DNA of 64,000 bases from Rhytidiadelphus loreus (lineage: Eukaryota > Streptophyta > Bryopsida > Hypnales > Hylocomiaceae). Location of the stretch: positions 5,027,001 through 5,091,000 of the forward strand of contig OX344765.1 in assembly GCA_947034895.1 (NCBI GenBank), written 5' to 3'. This document shows positions 31,409 to 43,021 of the stretch, piece by piece. The position numbers were made by a program, and so were the translations under genes. Positions within the stretch are counted from its first letter, which is position 1. Every line of letters starts with the position of its first letter. The notes beneath the pieces are model-generated. The model was not told the DNA's origin, did no database searches, and was given only the letters and a program-made list of their open reading frames with translations.

Positions 31409-32245
31409 CACTATAAGAAACCCGTGTTTTTTTTGATACGCAAATTTTGCATGCTCGTGTCTGGAGTGATGTCCGTCCACGTCTAATCAGACATCCAAAT
31501 TTTTGTGTTCATTAAGACATGCAAAAAACATAAAAAATCTGCCTAGACATTACATGTCCAGGGCCTAATGTCAAAAAAAACATTGGTCAACGGGGTTCTG
31601 AAATTGTGCCATGTGTCTGCCAGATGCATGCCACGTGAGCGCAGGAAGCCAAGTAGGATTTTTTTTCATCCATTACCCGTGACTGATGTGTCATGTCAAT
31701 GTGTCTAATTTTTTGAAGGTGACTTGGCACTGTTTAGGGACCCATTTGGACGGTTCATGAAAATAGAGTTTGTGTTGTGGACGACATTTATATAGACATT
31801 CACTGTCGTAATGGATGTCTTCAAAGACATGACAGAAGACCTTCAATGTTCACAACAACAACGTCTTGTTCATTTGGACTGGTTGGGCAGACATACATTG
31901 TCATGCACGATGTCTGGAAGATATTCAGCTATGTCCACAAATTACACACCTCGCAACATGGAGCGCCTATGTAGATGTCCGCCAAGCACACTAACAGCTT
32001 TGTTGTCCCTCTGGACGTCCCAAACGATAGGGATGTCTGCTCTAGCATGAGCAACTTGCACCATATAGAACAACTACGTCTGCCCCGAACATTTCATGAT
32101 GCGTCTTTACAAAGTCACATGGACATTGCAGATGTTTGCGTTTGCATTTCATGCTATGTAGCAACAACATGAGGATGTATATAACAATGTCAGCAGTTAC
32201 ACCTTCATCGTGGTAGAAACCTCCGAAACAACGTCAACATTGACA
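31409..32245 (+). mobile_element. CACTA-type element, left part
   Basis: A left terminus CACTATAAGAAACCCGTG starts at 31409, 335 bp after the right end of the 5.15-kb element. Downstream sequence to 32245 matches the relic at 14.4-15.2 kb, giving two copies of one subfamily in the window. The bases before it are CTT. No right end with a matching duplication was found. Three overlapping short frames at 31777-32172 arise from this repeat and are not genes. Confidence 0.65.
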
Positions 32246-33383
32246 CATTGCTCACTTTTACGGTGTTGTTTCAGACAAAAGCAATCCTCACCCAATGTGG
32301 GAGCGAACTACTGTATTTCCTTGCCAAGTTGCCGTCTATGACATAGCATTCAAAGATGACGTCATGCACAACGGTGGATGTCTTCTGGGGGAATTCCAGG
32401 TGTTTAGGGGGGTGTTTGTGAGGACACAGTGTACAAGACATTGCATGATGACATGTCTACGTAGACATTGACTACGACACAGGCGTAATGCGTGTGACAT
32501 GGACATATCCAAGACAACATGATGTGTAGATTGGTTCCTTGTAGTTCTAGGGTCTTCAGTGTGCATCATTTGCAACTGGAATTTTTGGCACCTCGGTTTC
32601 TGATAGGATGTGCAAAGGTGCAAGTGCTAAAGTTTTGCAATTGGATTTAAGAGCGTGAATGCAAGAGATTTCATGCATGAATCCTGATTTTGTAGAGGGC
32701 AGTACGTGCAAGCAAGGCCTCCTTTATAATTACAACATAGAACTTCCACAAACGCCCTCTAGTACTAAGGGTCTAAAACTGATTGGTATTCCGATTTTAG
32801 GGTGTAGATGAGTGGCTACAAATTAGAGATTCCCGTAGGGATTTTTGGATGATAGTTAGCTTAGTTGTTTAGGTACTTTAGGGTGTGCATGAGACTTGCA
32901 TTAGTAGAGACCAATGTGAAACAATGGATAGACTAGTTTTGCAATACAAATCAACTTCCATTCTGTATGGTCTTCAGCTGTAATCCTTTGTAAATGGGGT
33001 TATAAATGTAGAATTGCATGCATGCATAAGTAGTGAAAATTTGCGTGTATTTGAAACATTTGTGATTGTGCACTTATTGTAAATTGTTGTACATGGAGAT
33101 TGTTCCTGAGCTACAAATAAGGACGTTTATTGAGTAGAATTATCTATTTAGTACAACTGTGCACTCTGCCTTGCCAATATTCCTTCAACACTACACTGTA
33201 CTTCACTGAATAATGGCATGCAGGCAATCACCGGGCATTTATGACATAGCAGTAGGTAATGCTTGATGCTTAGACAATGATCTACGTCCATGGATATTTT
33301 GGTTGTCTCGCACGAGTTGTTGAGCGTTCAAGAAGCTAACGTAGGTGGACATAATGAATGTAGTTGAGAATACAAGCTATAGA

Positions 33384-34260
33384 CACTATAAGAAACCTGT
33401 AATTTTTTTTTGACATCAGGCAGTCAATATAGAGTGTCCGAGGTTGGACACACTATGTCCAAGGAGACGTCTTTGTGTCTGGAAGATGGTTTGCCATTTC
33501 CAATAGATTTGAGTGGCTGTTGCAACGGACAGACCAAAATTTAGGTGATAACAACTTCTTGTTTCCACTGACATACCCCTTTCTTTTGACATGTTTGCAA
33601 ACATAAGCAAGTTCGCAATAGTGTTCGTAAAAATCGGAATTGCCACGTCAGCATCATTGACTTTTGTTCATTGGCTGTAATTTTAAATTTTTGTTTTTGT
33701 TTAATTAAAATGTTTGCCCGCTATGAAAAAAGGAGGGCCGGGCGGTAATTGGTTTTGAAAAATTGTAGACATGCTGACGTGGCAGATGACGTGGCAAGAT
33801 CGAGGGGAATTTGTTGGCGTGACAAAAATTTTGCTAACGTGGCCTGGCCCCGTTAGCACAAATTTTGAAGCATTGAGCTTAATGGCTTCCTTGTTCTTCC
33901 ATATGGTATTTGCTAGGATGTCAGGACGCTTGTTTAGATGTCTCAAAGGACATCTCAATGTCAGTGTGGATGTCAACTGCGATGTCTTCACATTCTTGGA
34001 GACTTTTGTACAAGCACTACAATGAACATTGGCCTTCATGTTTTCAACAACCTCAAACTACGTGTTGAGGCGTCATGATGTCTTCTTAGATTTCTCAGAT
34101 GACATGTGCGCGTTAGTATGGATGTCGCTTGAAATGTTTGACTAAGTTAGGGACTTCTTGGCAAGCACTATGGTGTTCATGCTGATGTTAATAGTAACAT
34201 GTAAATGTCTTCAGATACGTTGGTTTCATTCTGACATCATTGTCTTCCAGCACTGCACTA
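33384..34260 (+). mobile_element. CACTA-type left terminus with subterminal repeats
   Basis: CACTATAAGAAACCTGTAAT begins at 33384 and is followed for several hundred bases by ATGTC/GACAT-type words (for example around 33910-34140), as in the subterminal zones of the CACTA element upstream. No right end was recognised. The end given here is only where these words become sparse. Confidence 0.5.
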
Positions 34261-34394
34261 TTTTTATTGCAGCATAATTGTTCTACTAGTTTAGTGAAGA
34301 GTGAGCAGCCTAAACAACAAAGTAAACAAACAAGGGAGTACTTCCTAACAAGGTGTTTGCAAGAAAGACCAAATGATTATGGTAGCGTTTTGCC

Positions 34395-34800
34395 TAAATT
34401 GTGATTTTTTGCGCTGAGTACTATGAGTACTACAGTACTACAAAATGGAGCAATCTCAACCATTGATTTGAAAAATCAACAACCAATAGGACTTTTGAGT
34501 ACTTAATAATATTGAAATAGTACTATTTGAAAAAAATGACAGTTTGTCACAGAAAATAGATAAAATTAAGTATAAATTAATAATAATTAGAAAATCATGA
34601 ATAAAAAAAAACTAAAAATTGGCCATTTGTAAAGACTTGATAGTGATTACATTTTGCCCAAAACTAGAAGTTGAAACCATCATGAATGTTTGGAGCGCTA
34701 TGTGCAAAGGACCCCTATTTGCATGCATATTGAAGACAAAGAATTGTGTTTTTTGGAATGCCCTTTGGTGGGCACATGCTCATCTAATGTGGGAATAGCC
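34395..34800 (-). repeat. Dispersed repeat, arm 2 of an inverted pair
   Basis: Reverse-complement copy of 29860-30250. The arms are about 4.1 kb apart and straddle the right end of the 5.15-kb CACTA element and two further CACTA left ends. One arm is therefore probably inside an element and the other outside or in a second element. Confidence 0.75.
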
Positions 34801-35169
34801 TACAAAAAATTCAAGTCAACATCATAATTTTTGGATGTTTCATAGATAGCCGATGTCTTTGTAGGCATTCTTTTGCTTAATACAACATCTAATAAGGTAA
34901 GGCATGCACGTGGATTTTTCTACTTCTGACATGTTTTACCTTTCCTTCTTCTGACATGTTTTACCTTTCCTTTTACAAGATCTCTTAGAACAATACATGC
35001 TGGATGTCATGCATAGTGAGAAAAATTTATGCGAAAATATTTTGAAGACGTTGCTTTCAATGAATGATAGCTAAGCAATTGTGTGGATGCCAAGGATCTA
35101 GGAATTCGTGAGGAAATCAGGTTGCAGGCGCCAACGCAATGCAATGATGATTTTCACATGCCACATGGA

Positions 35170-35580
35170 GGAATGCTGGTACATGAGCGTGGAGCGGCGA
35201 GCGGCGAGCGGCGAGCGGGGAGCAAGGATTGGTGAGTGGGAAGGGACCATTTTTGAATTTTTGATCACATAAATTGAAAAAAATAGATGACAATTTAAAT
35301 GGAAGTTAAGGAAAAAATCTATGAAAGCTAAAAAAATAATACATAAAAAGGTCAATAAAATGGATGAGATTTGAGGCAAATTTTTTGGGTTTAGGATCGA
35401 AGATAAATGGATGAAAGTGATGAAGAAAATGGATGCAGGAAGTTTAAATAAACGGATGAAAGTGGATTAAAAAAATGGATGAATGTAGATGAAAAACATA
35501 GATGTAATTCATGAAAGTGGATGAAAATAACGGATGATATTGGATGCATGAAATGGATGTATAAAATGGTTTAGGGTACA
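35170..35580. repeat. Low-complexity tracts: GCGAGCG and GGATGAAA-type repeats
   Basis: 35187-35222 holds about four copies of a 7-8 bp GC-rich word (GGCGAGC). 35400-35575 is a degenerate tract of GGATGAAA/TGGATG words repeated irregularly. No coding potential. It lies between CACTA-derived DNA and the orphan exon region. Confidence 0.6.
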
Positions 35581-36867
35581 AAAAATTGACTTTTTTTAGT
35601 TCTTCATTAGATTCACTTTCTTGTACTTCCGCATGGTCATGAATTGTACATATGGTGCTACAAGATCCTCTTTATTATAATCAGTTCAGAACTGCAACAA
35701 AATACTCTCATCTACTTTTTAACTTGCAAGACCTTCTAGGAATGCCACGTAGGGTCTTCTAAAGAGATTCAAAACATGCATAATTGACGCTAGGGAGAAT
35801 ACAAAGAAAATGACAGAGATTGCCTCCGTGAAGAAAAACATACAGTATGGTTATGAATACCACGCTGCAAAAGGACCAACAGGAACCCCATATCCCCGAA
35901 AATAGTTTATCTCCAACTGCTGTTGAGAGCTAAGATGGTTGAAGATGTACTACAAAGGTCCCATCTCTCTCTTGGTGGTAGTTTTGGGAGAGCAATTGCG
36001 CAAACAAGTAGCCTTTGCAGTTTGCAGTCATTGATGACTGTACCATTGCGGCAAGGACTAAAGGCACTTCTACTCATATTGCCACTTTTGCCACAATAAT
36101 ACTTGTATGACTTATACAGTAAAAGTTGAGAATGCATTTTCCATTGACTCAGAGTTGTGTGTAAAGAATGAAGGCTAGATTATAAGAAAAACATTGTAAA
36201 TAGCTATGTAGTACACATCCCTGGAATTTATTAAATAGGTGGTTTAGAAAACCTGAAGTACATGTCGAGGAACTTCAAAGATTCAATAGATTTCTAAATA
36301 TTTGAATATAAGTAGACTACAGAACTGAACACAGTTTGAAATCTTTAAGCTCACCATGTTATATCATTCACCATACACTTTCTTCGCCATATACTGATAT
36401 TGGCTATTACTACTCTTGAACTAATGAATTGCAGAAGAAATAAATCATAGAACAAATTTTCTCCAAATATGTTGTAAACAAAGTCCAAATAGAGCGAGTT
36501 CCCTGTCCGAGTTGGAATCTATGTTGAACTATAATTGAAAAATTCAAAAGTTGTAATGGACAATTACATCATGTGGCTAAAGAAAATGCACGATGAATGT
36601 TAGAAGATGGTGTTTTTGTATGATATTTATCCTATCTAGCAGCACATTCAACTCGTACATTCATTTCGTAAGCTGGAAGTGGTCCTGCAACTTGGACAAC
36701 AGATAACATAAATAAGCATATCTGTCATCCTTTCATGTACTACATGGCATTAAGCTTTACTGACCTATATTCATGTCTGTAATTGGGTCCTATGTGAAGA
36801 TAAATTGTGCAACACTAAGAAATTGAAGACGAAGGCAAGTATTTAGTAAATGGGGTGTACAACTTAC
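35581..36867. other. Intergenic or intronic DNA, possible degraded exon near 36.0 kb
   Basis: The minus-strand frame 36137-35907 overlaps a stretch of coding-like composition (including NDCKLQRLLVCAIALPKLPP in one frame), but two frames compete and no family is recognised. Otherwise AT-rich and featureless. Confidence 0.3.
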
Positions 36868-36984
36868 AGACGGGAGTCTCTCTTCACCGTATAGGAGTAG
36901 CAAAATCGATGTAGTTGGGCATATAGAGACCTCTGATTTGGCAGGACCTATCCATGTGAGACATTGCTCAAACACTACTATCGC
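36868..36984 (-). CDS. Orphan internal exon of an unrecognised gene
   Basis: A 117-bp block bounded by a CTACTATCGCCTA-type acceptor on the minus strand and a perfect GTAAGT donor, in phase 0, encoding 39 residues: AIVVFEQCLTWIGPAKSEV followed by SICPTTSILLLLYGEERLPS. Composition and splice sites look genic. I do not recognise the family, and neighbouring exons were not found with confidence. It may belong to the same minus-strand transcription unit as the BABAM1-like exons or be a relic. Confidence 0.4.
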
Positions 36985-38600
36985 CTACACAAACACGAAA
37001 ACCAAATCTTACATAATAAGATGTATACACTATCAACGTAGTCGAATCGATAAAATTGAACAGGAAAGTGACATACTAGTTAAAGATGACTTGAGAAAAC
37101 ATTGAATGGATATGTGGCGTCATCTAGATATATAGGCTGAGCAACGGGGCATACCAATTCTATCGTCAAACTACAGCCAATCAGCCATGCGACATAGAGG
37201 AGGTATAAGAGCCTTGAGGATAACCTTATCCTCTAAAAAAACTAGAACATTGCAACACGTGGCACGAGGTTCATCAATGCATGAGCCCACATTCACGGAG
37301 ACGCTGAATAAAAAAAATATCAATAAAAGTTTACGGTGCTATTTGAAGAGAGGAATATGCAAGAGGTAGAGTGGAAAATGAAATTGGGTTTAGGGGAAAA
37401 TGCTATTGAATATATATTAATATAAAAAGTAATAAACGTGCTTGTACATGATGAGTGCGCCAACGAATGACGCCATTCATTGTGTAATCCACTTAGTCAT
37501 TAAAACTCTTCCAAAAAAGACAATCCTACTGATGTGGAAAAACAAATTTTGCACACAAAAATCATACTGACTACCATGCTCTCGGTACCAACAGCGGAAC
37601 GTGGACTATCAGAGTCTTGCACGAAGCACAGGAAGTTCAGCAATGCAGAAACTAGTTGAATTTATAGGCGGGTGAAAGCATGCTACACCCCTGTACTAAG
37701 TACGTCACACTATAATTTCAGGTCAACCACTGGTACTTCAAGTTGAAAAAACCGTATGCAAATTTTGATGAATTCCACAAATTTTAATTTCTGGAGGAGG
37801 CCAAATATAATGTTCACAGAATGCAAGACAGGATTGCATATGAAGAACCATTCTTCAAGTTGGAAAAAGTACTTTTCTGGAAAATCAGAAGTACGTCACG
37901 CAACAACAAAAATGCACAAAAGTACAAAAATCTATCCTAAAAAAAAGGTTCTTTGGGGTGGCACTTCAATGCCATTTTACATGATGGGTGCATACAGCAA
38001 AATGTTGTTTAAGTTTGTTCAGAAAGTGTAAAGTATCTCATTAATTTGAAAGTAAAGTACAAATTTTTTGGAACAGGAAAACTACATAAAAAAGATGAAG
38101 ATTCGCTGATCAGTGCAATGAATGTAGAAATCTTCGGGTGCCTCTAAGATGGCAAAGGTCCAAATCTGGTAAAAAAGAACCCCAAGCCACCTTAAAAAAA
38201 AGTGGTCACACATTCGATTAAGGTACAAATACGTACTAAATGTACCTTCAGTACTTTTCACGATCATTGAGTACTTCTCACGGTCAGATCGTGCAATCCT
38301 CACCGTCAATTTCAAATCACAAAACAGCGGCAACAGAAGTCGCCACCGCCACTCAAGTTTAGGGTTCCGAGAACTAGGCTGCCTTTAGGGTTCAAGAAGG
38401 TCAAAAAGGCACCGGTCTTAAGGATCCAGGTAATAAATCCAAGTAAATATTTGCACTTCCAAAAATGTTACTACTTAAGGTAGAGATTTACTTCAAAAGG
38501 GATTATTGAAGACATGTGCGTAAGCGCCTGTACCCACGGCGCACATTCTAGTTTATAATTCACGGCATACATGTACCCACTGCGTACATGTTTGTGCGAG
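36985..38600. other. Intergenic DNA, no supportable gene
   Basis: Short open frames on both strands (for example 37756-38031 plus and 38333-38082 minus) lack motifs. From 37.6 kb onward AGTAC and GTACT words become frequent, as they are in the introns at 44-51 kb. At 37583-37596 there is a half copy (CTCTCGGTACC) of the palindrome found at 55944-55959. Confidence 0.35.
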
Positions 38601-38624
38601 TCGCGAGAACTATGTGATGTTTGG

Positions 38625-38945
38625 CTCTCTTTTTCCCCTGCTCGCGTCTCTTCTCTAGCCAGCTCTCGCACTCTCACAGCCGTGATTGTCATCATGGGAT
38701 CTGGTTTGTTCGGTGACCGCAGTGATTTGTAGGTCTCTTTCTCCCTTGCTCGCGTCGTCTCTCCTGTCGCCAACTCTTGCACTTTCACCGCTGTCTTTGT
38801 AGTCGTTTCAGCTGGTTTCGTCGACGAGCGCAGTGGTTTGCCGGCTTTTTTTTTCCGTTGTTTGCCTCGTCTCTCCCCTCAGCAACCCTCGCTGTGTCGC
38901 AGCCTCGATTGTCGTCGGGCATTTTGCGCACTCTCACCGCGGGGT
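38625..38945 (+). repeat. Tandem repeat, about 108-bp unit, nearly 3 copies
   Basis: Three successive diverged units align by eye, each with a CT-rich start, a CTCGCGTC word, then CTCTCGCACTCTCAC-like and GGTTTGTTCGG/GGTTTCGTCGA-like parts and CGCAGTG. The second starts near 38732 and the third, partial, near 38842. The region is GC-richer than its surroundings. The overlapping frames on both strands (38471-38788 minus, 38777-38974 plus) are products of the repeat. It may be a promoter or leader of a lost gene. Confidence 0.6.
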
Positions 38946-39425
38946 TCGCTTCTGGGGTTACGCTTGCATTTTAGGTTTTCGCCCGTGAAGAGGGTGAGTG
39001 GGAAGGGAGTGGCGGCAGCATCGAGGAGAGTGGTTGTGAAGGCGAGAGCGTCGGACTCGGCGTAGTTGAGGGCAGGGCGCGCAAGGATATCAAGACAGTG
39101 CTGAGGGAGAAGGAGTGCCACCCAATTCGCCAATCTTGCCAATACGTGGAAGTCCGCCTTTACAAAGTGACAGCTTTGAAACAAGCGTTACATTGAAACA
39201 TGGCTAAAATGAAAAATTATTTTGTTCAGAATTTTGCCTTTGTTTTGGCAACGTTTATATAATGTGATAGAATTAGGGTTAGGGAATGAAGCAGGTTGGA
39301 GGGCGATCTTGCCATCGTGATCAGCCCACTTTTTTGGAGGGTTGAAAGTTTTTGCACATAATCTGAGTGGACAAGGCTGATGCTTTTCAGGTGGGTTGTT
39401 AAGTGCACAGGCTCATTCCGAATCT

Positions 39426-39905
39426 ATGTCACAGCACCCACCACGACATACTGTAACCAGAAAGAGATGGAGTACAAGACGACTCGCAGTATTTCTAAAC
39501 ATTTCTCTAACTGTTTTTGCTCTTCTGTTGTACACTTGGGTCTCTCCTGCACCAACTCTATTTGCTCCATTGCTCCATTCTTTTGAGTTCAAAATTTATA
39601 AGAGAGTTTAAGCAGAATGCATCAAGACCCAGGATTACAAGGCACAGACGTAACAATCTGAAATTCAGCCACCCAGATGATTATGACGAGCCATCAGACC
39701 ATCCCTCATGGAATCTCCATGGAATAGAAGGCAGCTTCACGGCCAGCTTGTTCTTCATCATTATGGAGATCGGAATCAACCACAAACCATTCTACTTGGA
39801 TATTGATACAGGCAGCTCCTTGACTTAGGTCCAAGGCCGCCTGAAACCTGATCTCACAAGCCCTAAACATATAACTTGCAACCCCAACTTAAATTAAGTT
39901 GCAAA
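39426..39905 (+). pseudogene. Pepsin-type aspartic protease fragment with frameshift and stop
   Basis: From ATG 39426 the frame gives a basic N-terminus (RKRWSTRR) and a membrane segment (LAVFLNISLTVFALLLY), then closes at GTT TAA near 39610. A frame one base away picks up in the same place and reads to LHGIEGSFTASLFF, then NHKPFYLDIDTGSSLT. The last part is the N-terminal catalytic region of plant A1 aspartic proteases (GLYFT..IG.PxKPxxLDIDTGSxLTWxQC), with the first catalytic Asp in DTGS. The codon after SSLT is TAG where the family has Trp (TGG), and VQ follows. No second catalytic motif is found. The architecture resembles membrane-anchored APCB1-type proteases. One frameshift, one nonsense codon and loss of the remaining domain make it a pseudogene. 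Confidence 0.75.
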
Positions 39906-40184
39906 ATGATTATTATTCAACATGTATACATAATGTGTTGAAAAGAATACGTGTAAGTATTGGTTGTGAATTGTGTACATTTTAGGCTACCACTGGAAAT
40001 GTGTAATTCACCAGCAGCACTGAATCTTGAAAACTTTTTTATGATCTTCAAATAATACATGCTGAGTGGCATTGAAATGCCTTTTGATATACTAAAGCAA
40101 TGGAGCAATGGAGTCATGTTTGTAAATTCAACTATAGCTGTTCAACTATGTTTGTAGATATCCTAAAGAATATTCAGTTTTTTC

Positions 40185-42572
40185 TTTTTTGGGGTTCCCC
40201 AATAGGATCCCTTTTGCAAATATGAATTTTTTTTTGGATTCCTCAATAGGATCCCTTTTGCAAATATGCGGGGGGGTTTTGGGTTCCCCAATAGGATCTC
40301 TTTCGCAAATATGCATTTATTTTTTGAGTTCCCCAATAGGATCCCTTTCGCAAATATGCATTTTTCCTATTGGGTTCCCCAATAGGATCCCTTTTGCAAA
40401 TATACATTTTTTTTTGGATTCCTCAATAGGATCCCTTCTGCAAATATGCGGGGGGGTTTTGGGTTCCCCAATAGGATCTCTTTCGCAAATATGCATTTAT
40501 TTTTTGAGTTCCCCAATAGGATCCCTTTCGCAAATATGCATTTTTCCTATTGGGTTCCCTAATAGGATCCCTTTTGCAAAGATACATTTTTTTTTGAATT
40601 CCCCAAGAAGATCCCTTTTGCAAATATGCATTTTTTGGGGGGTTCCCCAATAGGATCTCTTTTGCAAATATGCATTTTTTCTATCAATTGGGTTCCCCAA
40701 TAGGATCCCTTTTGCAAATATGCATTTCTTTTTTGCGTTTCCCAATGAATATATTTTGCAAATATACATTTTTTTTTTGGGTTCCCCAATAGGATCCCTT
40801 TTGCAAATATGCATTTTTTTTTGGGTTTCCCAATAGGATCCCTTTTGCAAATATACATTTTTTTTTGGGTTCCCCAAGAGGATCCCTTTTGCAAATATGC
40901 ATTTTTTTTGGGGTTCCCCAATAGGATCTCTTTTGCAAATATGCATTTTTTTTTTGGGTTCCCCAATAGGATCCCTTTTGCAAATATGCATTTTTCCTAT
41001 TGGATTCCCCAATAGGATCTCTTTTGCAAATATGCATTTTTCCTATTGGGTTCCCCAATAGGATCCCTTTTGCAAATATACATTTTTTTTTGGGTTCCCT
41101 AATAGGATCCCTTTTGCAAATATGCATTTTTCCTATTGGGTTCCCCAATAGGATCCCTTTTGCAAATACACATTTTTTTTTTAATTCCCCAAGACGATCC
41201 CTTTTGCAAATATGCATTTTTTTTGGGGTTCCCCAATAGGATCTCTTTTGCAAATATGCATTTTTTCTATCAATTGGGTTCCCCAATAGGATCCCTTTTG
41301 CAAATATGCATTTCTTTTTTGCGTTTCCCAATGAATATATTTTGCAAATATACATTTTTTTTCTGGGTTCCCCAATAGGATCCCTTTTGCAAATATGCAT
41401 TTTTTTTTGGGTTTCCCAATAGGATCCCTTTTGCAAATACGCATTTATTTTTTGGATTCCCCAAGAGGATCTCTTTTGCAAATATGCATTTTACCTATTG
41501 GGTTCCCCAATAGGATCCCTTTTGCAAATACGCATTTATTTTTTGGGTTCCCCAAGAGGATCCCTTGTGCAAATATGCATTTTTTTTTGGGTTCCCCAAT
41601 AGGATCCCTTTTGCAAATACGCATTTATTTTTTGGATTCCCCAAGAGGATCTCTTTTGCAAATATGCATTTTACCTATTGGGTTCCCCAATAGGATCCCT
41701 TTTGCAAATATACATTTTTTTTTGGGTTCCCCAAGAGGATCCCTTTTGCAAATATGCATTTTTTTTGGGTTCCCCAATAGGATCTCTTTTGCAAATATGC
41801 ATTTTTTTTTTGGGTTCCCCAATAGGATCCCTTTTGCAAATATGCATTTATTTTTTGCGTTTCCCAATAGGATATATTTTGCAAATATACATTTTATTTT
41901 GGGGTTCCCTAATAGGATCCCTTTTGCAAATATGCATTTTTTCTATTGGGTTCCCCAATAGGATCCCTTTTGCAAATATGCATTTTTTTTTTGGGTTCCC
42001 CAATGGGATCGCTTTTGCAAATATGCATTTTTCCTATTGGGTTCCCCAATAGAATCCCTTTTGAAAATATGCATTTGTTTTTGGGTTTCCCAATAGGATC
42101 CCTTTTGCAAATGTGTATTTTTCCTATTGGGTTCCCCAATAGGATTCCTTTTGCGAATATGCATTTTTTTTCGGGTTCTTTAATAGGATCCCTTTTGAAA
42201 ATATGCATTTTTTTTTTCGGGTTTTCCAATAGGATCCCTTTTGAAAATATGCATTTTTTTTTCGGGTTTTCCAATAGGATCCCTTTTGAAAATATGCATT
42301 TTTTTTTCGGGTTTTCCAATAGGATCCCTTTTGAAAATATGCATTTTTTTTTCGGGTTTTCCAATAGGATCCCTTTTGAAAATATGCATTTTTTTTTGGT
42401 TCCCCAATAGGATCCCTTTTGCAATTATGCATTTTTTTTTGGATTCCCCAATCGGATCCCTTTTGCAAATATGAATTTTTTTGTGGGGTTCCCCAATCAG
42501 ATCCCTTTTGCAGATATGAAATTTTTTTTGGGGTTCCCTAATAGGATCCCTTTTGCAAATATGCATTTTTTT
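40185..42572. repeat. Satellite-like tandem array of ~45-bp units (about 52 copies)
   Basis: Each unit has a fixed core, GGTTCCCCAATAGGATCC, then CTTTTGCAAATATGCAT, then a variable T-rich spacer. The unit is about 45 bp, with one BamHI-type GGATCC site per unit. Higher-order copies are present: marker variants recur exactly 180 bp apart (40236/40416 and about 41454/41634), and the CTATCAATTGGG variant recurs 586 bp apart (40681/41267). Near 42190-42390 about five units share CGGGTTTTCC and TTTGAAAATATGC changes, a recent local amplification. Because the unit is close to a multiple of three, frames stay open on both strands (up to 265 codons, reading CKRDPIGEP- or SLLQICIF-like repeats). These are not genes. 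The array lies between the protease pseudogene and the accessory gene block. Confidence 0.95.
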
Positions 42573-43021
42573 AGTTCATAATTAAATGTATTCCTAATTT
42601 GCAACCCAAGAGGCGGCTGGAAACGAGTGGACAGAGTGTACTTACACCAAGGCAGCTCCAACAGGCTAGAAAGTTTCGGAGGGATGCAAGTTGTTGATTT
42701 GTTGATTTAAGTTGGATTTGCCAAAGATATATACTGTTGAAATTCTTGCAAGATTTGGTTGCTATTGCTGTTGTTTAAAACAGTGAGCAAGTGGGTTTGT
42801 ACTGACAATTCTTTAAGTGGCTGCTCTTCAAAATAGAAGTTTGGCTCGGCAGTGCATACATGCTTAGTGCTGTGCAGCCACGCGTCCCATAACTTTGGGT
42901 GGCAGCGGACTGTGAGGCATCGTCTCTCTCCGGTCTTCCCGTGAGAATGTTGATGCAATTTTGTACTCTCCGATGCGACTGAGATCCTCTGAAATCATCG
43001 TGTACTGGAATGTAGCGAAGC
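42573..43021. other. Upstream region of the transposase-like gene
   Basis: Mixed, GC-richer than the array. It contains no motif I can name. If the accessory block is one mobile element, its left end could lie here, but no inverted partner was found at the right side of the window. Confidence 0.35.

Noticed and set aside
31777..32172. Three overlapping plus-strand ORFs
   Set aside because: Inside a CACTA-type repeat also present at 14.4-15.2 kb; overlapping frames without motif.
40185..42572. Many long overlapping ORFs (up to 265 codons) on both strands
   Set aside because: They are translations of a 45-bp tandem repeat; frames shift with T-run length and no start or domain is shared.
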